Of a stretch of 64,000 bases of DNA, positions 59,777 through 64,000 are shown piece after piece; position 1 is the first letter of the stretch, and the number at the start of each line of letters is the position of its first letter. A program made the position numbers and the translations under genes. The stretch comes from CAIVAT01 sp037131145 (GTDB taxonomy: Bacteria > Bacteroidota > Bacteroidia > Bacteroidales > FEN-979), in the NCBI GenBank assembly GCA_037131145.1, contig JBAXRP010000001.1, forward strand, positions 1 through 64,000. Reading direction: 5' to 3'. The notes beneath the pieces were generated by a model. It saw only the letters and a program-made list of their open reading frames with translations, did no database searches and was not told the origin of the DNA.

Positions 59777-60970
59777 ATGGAATCGTTATATAATTATCAA
59801 AATCAACTTGTTGCTTCAACGGAATTTTCATTTCGCCGATCGCTGGTTGATAAAATTGAGTGGGGTGAACGTTTGGTGGGTTTGTTGGGCCCTCGCGGTG
59901 TAGGAAAGACAACTTGTCTTCTTCAGCATTTTACCGACCAGCCATTTCCTGATAAGTCGAGGTTATATGTTTCCATTGATAATCTGGTAAATCCGTATCC
60001 AACAATAATTTCATTAGCCGAAGCATTTTACCGGCAAGGAGGGAAAGAGCTCATTATTGATGAAATTCACAAATATCGCGGATGGGCGGCTGAAATTAAA
60101 AATATTTATGATCTTTTTACCGATTTGAGAGTAGTCTTTTCTGGTTCTTCCCTCCTTAAAATTATGGCTGAGGGGGTTGACCTTAGCCGTCGGGCGGTCA
60201 TTTATCACCTTAACGGATTATCTTTCCGGGAGTTTTTGCAAATCCGCACCCAAAAAGAGTTTTCTCGCTTTGATCTGGTTGATATTCTTTCAAACCATGA
60301 AACCATTGCGTATTCAATTCTTCGGGAATTAAAGCCACTTCAATATTTTTCAGATTATCTCAAATGGGGATACTTCCCTTTTTTCCTGCAATCAACATCA
60401 ACATATCATATAAAGTTACAGGCAGTCATCAACTTTATCCTTGAAAACGAAATACCTGCCATATTCAACATCGAATTCCGCAATATTCAGAAAATGAAGC
60501 GGGCGTTACAGATCATTGCGGCAAATGTGCCTTACCAGCCTAATATCACAAAACTCGCAGAAGCGCTTGAACTGAACCGGAATACCTTGCTTCAATATCT
60601 GGGCATTCTGGAAAAAACCGGAATTATCAACACGCTGTTCAATTCGGGCGGTTTTTACGGCAAATTAACGAAGCCGGAGAAAATCCTGTTGAACCATCCG
60701 AATATTGCATACACCCTGGCAACCGGAGAAGTTGATCCCGGCAGCATCCGTGAAGGTTTTTTTGTGAACCAGCTCATGGCCGGCCATAAAGTTGAACTGG
60801 CAGAAAAAGGAGATTTTCTGGTGGACGAAAAATACACTTTTGAAATAGGCGGCAAAGGAAAAACCCGCAAACAAATTTCAGGAATCCCATCCGGTTATGT
60901 TGTGTTGGACGATACGGAAACCGGATATGAAAATAAAATCCCGTTGTGGTTGTTTGGGTTTTTGGATTAA
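59777..60970 (+). CDS. AAA_14/DUF4143 ATP-binding protein
   Basis: 397 residues. Walker A is GPRGVGKTT (near residue 38) and Walker B is ELIIDEIHKY. The sensor-like VVFSGSS follows; these and LNGLSFREFLQI are typical of the AAA_14 domain that pairs with a C-terminal DUF4143. In the latter region a winged-helix-like segment (NITKLAEALELNRNTLLQYLGILEKTGII) precedes a restriction-endonuclease-like fold with EKGDFLVDEKYTFEIGGKGKT. Many copies per genome are usual in Bacteroidota and archaea; the physiological role is unknown to me. The gene stands alone. Confidence 0.88.
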   Translation: MESLYNYQNQLVASTEFSFRRSLVDKIEWGERLVGLLGPRGVGKTTCLLQHFTDQPFPDKSRLYVSIDNLVNPYPTIISLAEAFYRQGGKELIIDEIHKYRGWAAEIKNIYDLFTDLRVVFSGSSLLKIMAEGVDLSRRAVIYHLNGLSFREFLQIRTQKEFSRFDLVDILSNHETIAYSILRELKPLQYFSDYLKWGYFPFFLQSTSTYHIKLQAVINFILENEIPAIFNIEFRNIQKMKRALQIIAANVPYQPNITKLAEALELNRNTLLQYLGILEKTGIINTLFNSGGFYGKLTKPEKILLNHPNIAYTLATGEVDPGSIREGFFVNQLMAGHKVELAEKGDFLVDEKYTFEIGGKGKTRKQISGIPSGYVVLDDTETGYENKIPLWLFGFLD

Positions 60971-60997
60971 GCCAATTGTATTAATTGGCCCCTGCCC

Positions 60998-63900
60998 CTA
61001 CTGCTTTATTACCTTAAACATCTCCATTCTCCCTTCATGCATCACGCTTACCATGTACATGCCTGATGTCATGTCTTCAAGGGAAACTGTTGTTTTTCCG
61101 GTCATCAAAATGCGCTTGTTCATAACTTCAGCGCCCATCAGGTTATAAATCCGGACAAGGGCCGGTGATGATGTGAACCCGGTAGAAAACGCCAAATTAA
61201 TGATCCCGGTTGTAGGATTTGGATATATTTTTACAAATGATGTTTCTGAGACCATTGACGTTGGTGTAACCTCAATTTCTTTTACAACTGCCGGCATCGA
61301 TGGCGTTTGGCAAAATGGGCCGGAAGGGGAAATAAAACCATGCATATAGCCCCCTGGTTGAACAATGGTATTCGGCAAACAGGTGATCCTCTGCCCTGCT
61401 ATCAGTGTGGCACTGCCCCCTTCCTGGATCACAAAAGAGGTCGCGCCTCCTGCTACCGTTATGGAATTGGTTGCATTGTAGCATTGGTTTTGAGGGTTGA
61501 TAATGATACCGGCGACATTAGTATTGGCCGGGAGCACATTCACAACCATCACTATCGTATTTGAAGTTGCCGGATTGCCGGTGACACAGGCAGCATTGGA
61601 GGTCATGACGCATTTGACCTGGTCGCCATTGCCCGGAGAATATGTGTAGGTCATATTGGTCGCTGCGGCTACATTTGATCCATTTACGTTCCATTGGAAG
61701 AGGGGTCCCGGTCCTCCATTGGTTGGCGATGCTGAAAAAGTTACGGGAGTGGTCGTGTAAACCGGGTTTGAAGAGGCGGTGATAGATACTGCCGGATTTA
61801 ATATAGGATTCACTACCATGGCAATTTCGTTGGATGTAACCGTCGTACCGGCAGTACAGCTATAACTGGACGTTAACATGCATTTTACCACATCATTGTT
61901 TGAAGGGGTGTAAGAGAAGGTCCCGCCGCCATCATTGCTATACAAACCAAGTATTTCCGTGGCTGAAAGCGACCGGTTATAAACGCGGACCTCATCAATG
62001 GAGCCATTGAACGGATGGCTTGAATTAATGGTCCGGTATCCGATATCAATAAATGAAGAATGTTGAATATACTGGCTGCCCGCAGTCGTTCCCCATTCCT
62101 GCCCATTGATAAAAAACTTTAGGATCCCGTTGGCCCGTGCAACTGCAATGTGGTACCAGGTATGGGTAACAAATGGGCAATAGTTTGACATGCCGGCTAA
62201 TCCTCCCCCCAGGTACATCTGAATATATCCTCCCCCGTTTTGAAAATTCAACTGGAAATTATCTAATGAAACGTTATCTACCAGGATCATTGGATAGTTA
62301 GACAATGACAAGGGGTGCACCCAGGCAGTTATGGTGAAATCACCGGTTCCGAGAGTTGGCCAGTTGACCTGGGGAACCCGGATGTAGTTTCCGTTGCCGT
62401 TGAAATAATATGCTTTGTCCGGGCTCCCGTTATGATCCTCGGTCAATACCGGGCCATTGACGATGCCATTGTTGTTGTTCCCGCTAAAGTCATTGGCGTT
62501 GCCGGTGAACGGATAATAGGACAAGAGGTTGGAAGTATTCCCGGAACCAGTTGACACCAATTGGTTATTTACATACCACTGGTACAGTGGATTGTTTCCG
62601 CCATTCAAAGGGGTTGCATTGTATTGAACCTGTTCTCCCTGGCAAACAGTGTTTGAGGAAGCTGATATTGAAACGCCTAAAGGAAGGATCGGCTCAACAG
62701 TCATGGCCAGTGCGTTTGAAATAACAGGATTGGCAGAAACACACGGGCCGCCAGGGGTTAATACACAAGTAACAACGTCATTGGATTGCAGGACATTGGT
62801 TGTATAAACGGCATTTGTTGCACCAGTTACAACCAAATTATTCTTTCTCCATTGATATGCAGGAAATCCTCCATTTACCGGGGTCGCCGAAAAATTAACA
62901 GTTGCCCCAACGCATACAACAACCGAAGGCTGGGCAACAATTGTTACACTGGATGTTGCCGGGTTGATTCCGGTGATGCTGCCATTGATGTCTAACAGAG
63001 GATTCGGAAATCCTTCGTTCAACAGAAGTGAAGGCAATTGAAGACTTGGGCTTGAACCCAAAACAAATGCCGGTTTAAGCGTAAACCTCAACTTAACCAG
63101 CACACCGGCTGCGCTGAACGAATTGACTCCGGAGCCCGCGAAGATCACCTGTCCAGCAGTAGGATTGGCCACATACGACCATCCCTGGGTCAAGGTCCCA
63201 TTGCTGACCAATTCGGTGAATGTCAGGTAGGTTGAATTGTAGGTAACGGTAGCCTGAATCGAATTTACGTTCTCACCGGAAGGCAATGCTTCAATTGTGA
63301 TCGGATAATAGAATTCTCCTGCTGCCGGGCACGTTGCCGTATCAGGCATCCAGACCCGGGTATCATATACCAGCCAGTTTCCGGTTGTTGCCGATGCTCC
63401 TTGTGCATCCGTGGCCGAAACGGTTACATTCCCCCCTTTGATCGTTGACATCAATCCGGTTTGATTGATTGAAGCAACCAAAGAATCACTGACATTCCAG
63501 GTGATGGGAGGTGTTCCTCCTCCTTCCAGGGTAAACTGTTTGGTTTGTCCGGCCACCAGGGTTCCGGAAGCGGGCGTAATGGACAATGATGGCAGGCTGA
63601 CCGTTGTAAACTGTCCATTGGTGAAATTGGGCATCAGATCCTCGTTGAACAATCCATTGATGAAAGTGAGCGTGGAGGTTCCCGTGGTGGTCGTCGAAAC
63701 ATGGAATTTTACATAGATCAGAACACCACTGCCCGACAAGGTAGTTGTCCCGGCAAAATTGAGCGTGAAGGTTCCCGGAACCGTGGCATTGTAAACCGGC
63801 ACGGGATAAGATGCCAATAACGTCCCGGCCTGAACAATTCCCACCGGAGTGAGCAAATTCGGACTGTAGCTGAAACTGAATCCGCCGGAAAAGATTTCCA

Positions 63901-64000
63901 GTCCGCTCAGATCGGTGGTGTTGACCGGGATGTTGATATCCTGTCCCTGGAGCTGGCTCAGGTTGGCCGGGATGGAGAGCCGCATCGGCCGGATCTCGAT
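60998..64000 (-). CDS. Large T9SS cargo protein with cohesin, Big_2, PKD/Ig and LamG domains (5' end outside window)
   Basis: At least 1000 residues; the frame is open to the right edge, so the N-terminus and signal peptide are missing. An internal ATG at 63985 lies inside a cohesin-like domain and is not the start. In order: a cohesin-like domain (DINIPVNTTDLSGLEIFSGGF ... STLTFINGLFNEDLMP), a Big_2-like Ig domain (PSLSITPASGTLVAGQTKQFTL), a second cohesin-like domain (YYPITIEALPSGENVNSIQA), Ig/PKD units that each contain a VxxGATVNF or VCQGEQVQYN motif, a LamG/concanavalin-type domain (LLSYYPFTGNANDFSGNNNNG ... IDEVRVYNRSLSATEI), more Ig units and a C-terminal T9SS type A domain (FVKIYPNPTTGIINLAF, SGMYMVSVM). 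Probably a surface adhesin or scaffold. Confidence 0.85.
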   Translation of the reverse strand: MEIRPMRLSIPANLSQLQGQDINIPVNTTDLSGLEIFSGGFSFSYSPNLLTPVGIVQAGTLLASYPVPVYNATVPGTFTLNFAGTTTLSGSGVLIYVKFHVSTTTTGTSTLTFINGLFNEDLMPNFTNGQFTTVSLPSLSITPASGTLVAGQTKQFTLEGGGTPPITWNVSDSLVASINQTGLMSTIKGGNVTVSATDAQGASATTGNWLVYDTRVWMPDTATCPAAGEFYYPITIEALPSGENVNSIQATVTYNSTYLTFTELVSNGTLTQGWSYVANPTAGQVIFAGSGVNSFSAAGVLVKLRFTLKPAFVLGSSPSLQLPSLLLNEGFPNPLLDINGSITGINPATSSVTIVAQPSVVVCVGATVNFSATPVNGGFPAYQWRKNNLVVTGATNAVYTTNVLQSNDVVTCVLTPGGPCVSANPVISNALAMTVEPILPLGVSISASSNTVCQGEQVQYNATPLNGGNNPLYQWYVNNQLVSTGSGNTSNLLSYYPFTGNANDFSGNNNNGIVNGPVLTEDHNGSPDKAYYFNGNGNYIRVPQVNWPTLGTGDFTITAWVHPLSLSNYPMILVDNVSLDNFQLNFQNGGGYIQMYLGGGLAGMSNYCPFVTHTWYHIAVARANGILKFFINGQEWGTTAGSQYIQHSSFIDIGYRTINSSHPFNGSIDEVRVYNRSLSATEILGLYSNDGGGTFSYTPSNNDVVKCMLTSSYSCTAGTTVTSNEIAMVVNPILNPAVSITASSNPVYTTTPVTFSASPTNGGPGPLFQWNVNGSNVAAATNMTYTYSPGNGDQVKCVMTSNAACVTGNPATSNTIVMVVNVLPANTNVAGIIINPQNQCYNATNSITVAGGATSFVIQEGGSATLIAGQRITCLPNTIVQPGGYMHGFISPSGPFCQTPSMPAVVKEIEVTPTSMVSETSFVKIYPNPTTGIINLAFSTGFTSSPALVRIYNLMGAEVMNKRILMTGKTTVSLEDMTSGMYMVSVMHEGRMEMFKVIKQ

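Overview
The window looks like a chromosomal contig from a member of the Bacteroidota, most likely an anaerobic Bacteroidales-type lineage. Evidence: type IX secretion (T9SS) C-terminal sorting domains on several large secreted proteins, a gliding/T9SS-type GldH lipoprotein, the phylum-typical TAnnTTTG -7 promoter element upstream of many genes, DUF4175, DUF3857 and DUF5777 proteins, and a GlnS-type glutaminyl-tRNA synthetase. No phage, insertion sequence, CRISPR array or rRNA operon was seen. Three tRNA genes are present: Cys(GCA), Gln(CTG) and Ala(GGC).

Layout. 0-3.2 kb: the tail of a RelE-like toxin gene and a T9SS-exported protein. 3.6-7.8 kb: DUF3795 gene, purH and the cell-shape genes mreB-mreC-mreD. 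7.8-12.3 kb: tRNA-Cys, folB, glnS with tRNA-Gln directly behind it, and gltX on the opposite strand. 12.4-19.5 kb: a co-directional run of a DUF4175 membrane coiled-coil protein, a degenerate GHKL-ATPase-like protein, ybeY, mnmG and a methyltransferase, with two 16-bp parS-type palindromes bracketing mnmG. 19.6-23.9 kb: a giant NtrY-like histidine kinase overlapping gldH.

23.9-33.8 kb is the most distinctive region. It is a minus-strand respiratory island: FNR-family regulator, hexaheme lipoprotein, monoheme lipoprotein, DUF5777 beta-barrel protein, soluble cytochrome c, then an operon of heptaheme membrane cytochrome, cytochrome b, Tat-type [4Fe-4S] protein, NrfD-type quinone protein, an unknown Ig-like membrane protein and a stand-alone riboflavin kinase domain. 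Perfect TTGAT-N4-ATCAA FNR boxes lie upstream of the regulator gene and upstream of the hexaheme gene. No molybdopterin or other terminal-reductase subunit is present. The set therefore resembles a quinol-cytochrome electron conduit whose electron acceptor is not evident from the sequence.

33.9-46 kb: asd, a lamin-tail-domain secreted protein, comF, an FGE-fold protein, an M13 peptidase lipoprotein, tRNA-Ala, thpR, a small membrane protein and a sialidase-fold T9SS cargo protein. 46-50 kb: ECF sigma factor with probable anti-sigma partner, a lutB-like iron-sulfur protein, rpiB, a 476-bp AT-rich gap carrying five copies of a 9-mer (TTATTAACA), and nadA. 50-57.6 kb: a MORN/YwqK-repeat protein, an RluB-type pseudouridine synthase with eight 15-residue N-terminal repeats, a REC-PAS protein, and two DUF3857/transglutaminase-fold proteins of which the second has lost its catalytic residues. 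57.6-64 kb: dnaG, an AAA_14/DUF4143 ATPase, and a cohesin/LamG T9SS cargo protein running off the right edge.

A dispersed repeat (consensus TAAATTGYGACATTYTGATC followed by GYAAATTCCA) occurs at 3.26, 10.6 and 42.15 kb. In two of the copies it heads a foldback array of AAATTCCA units.
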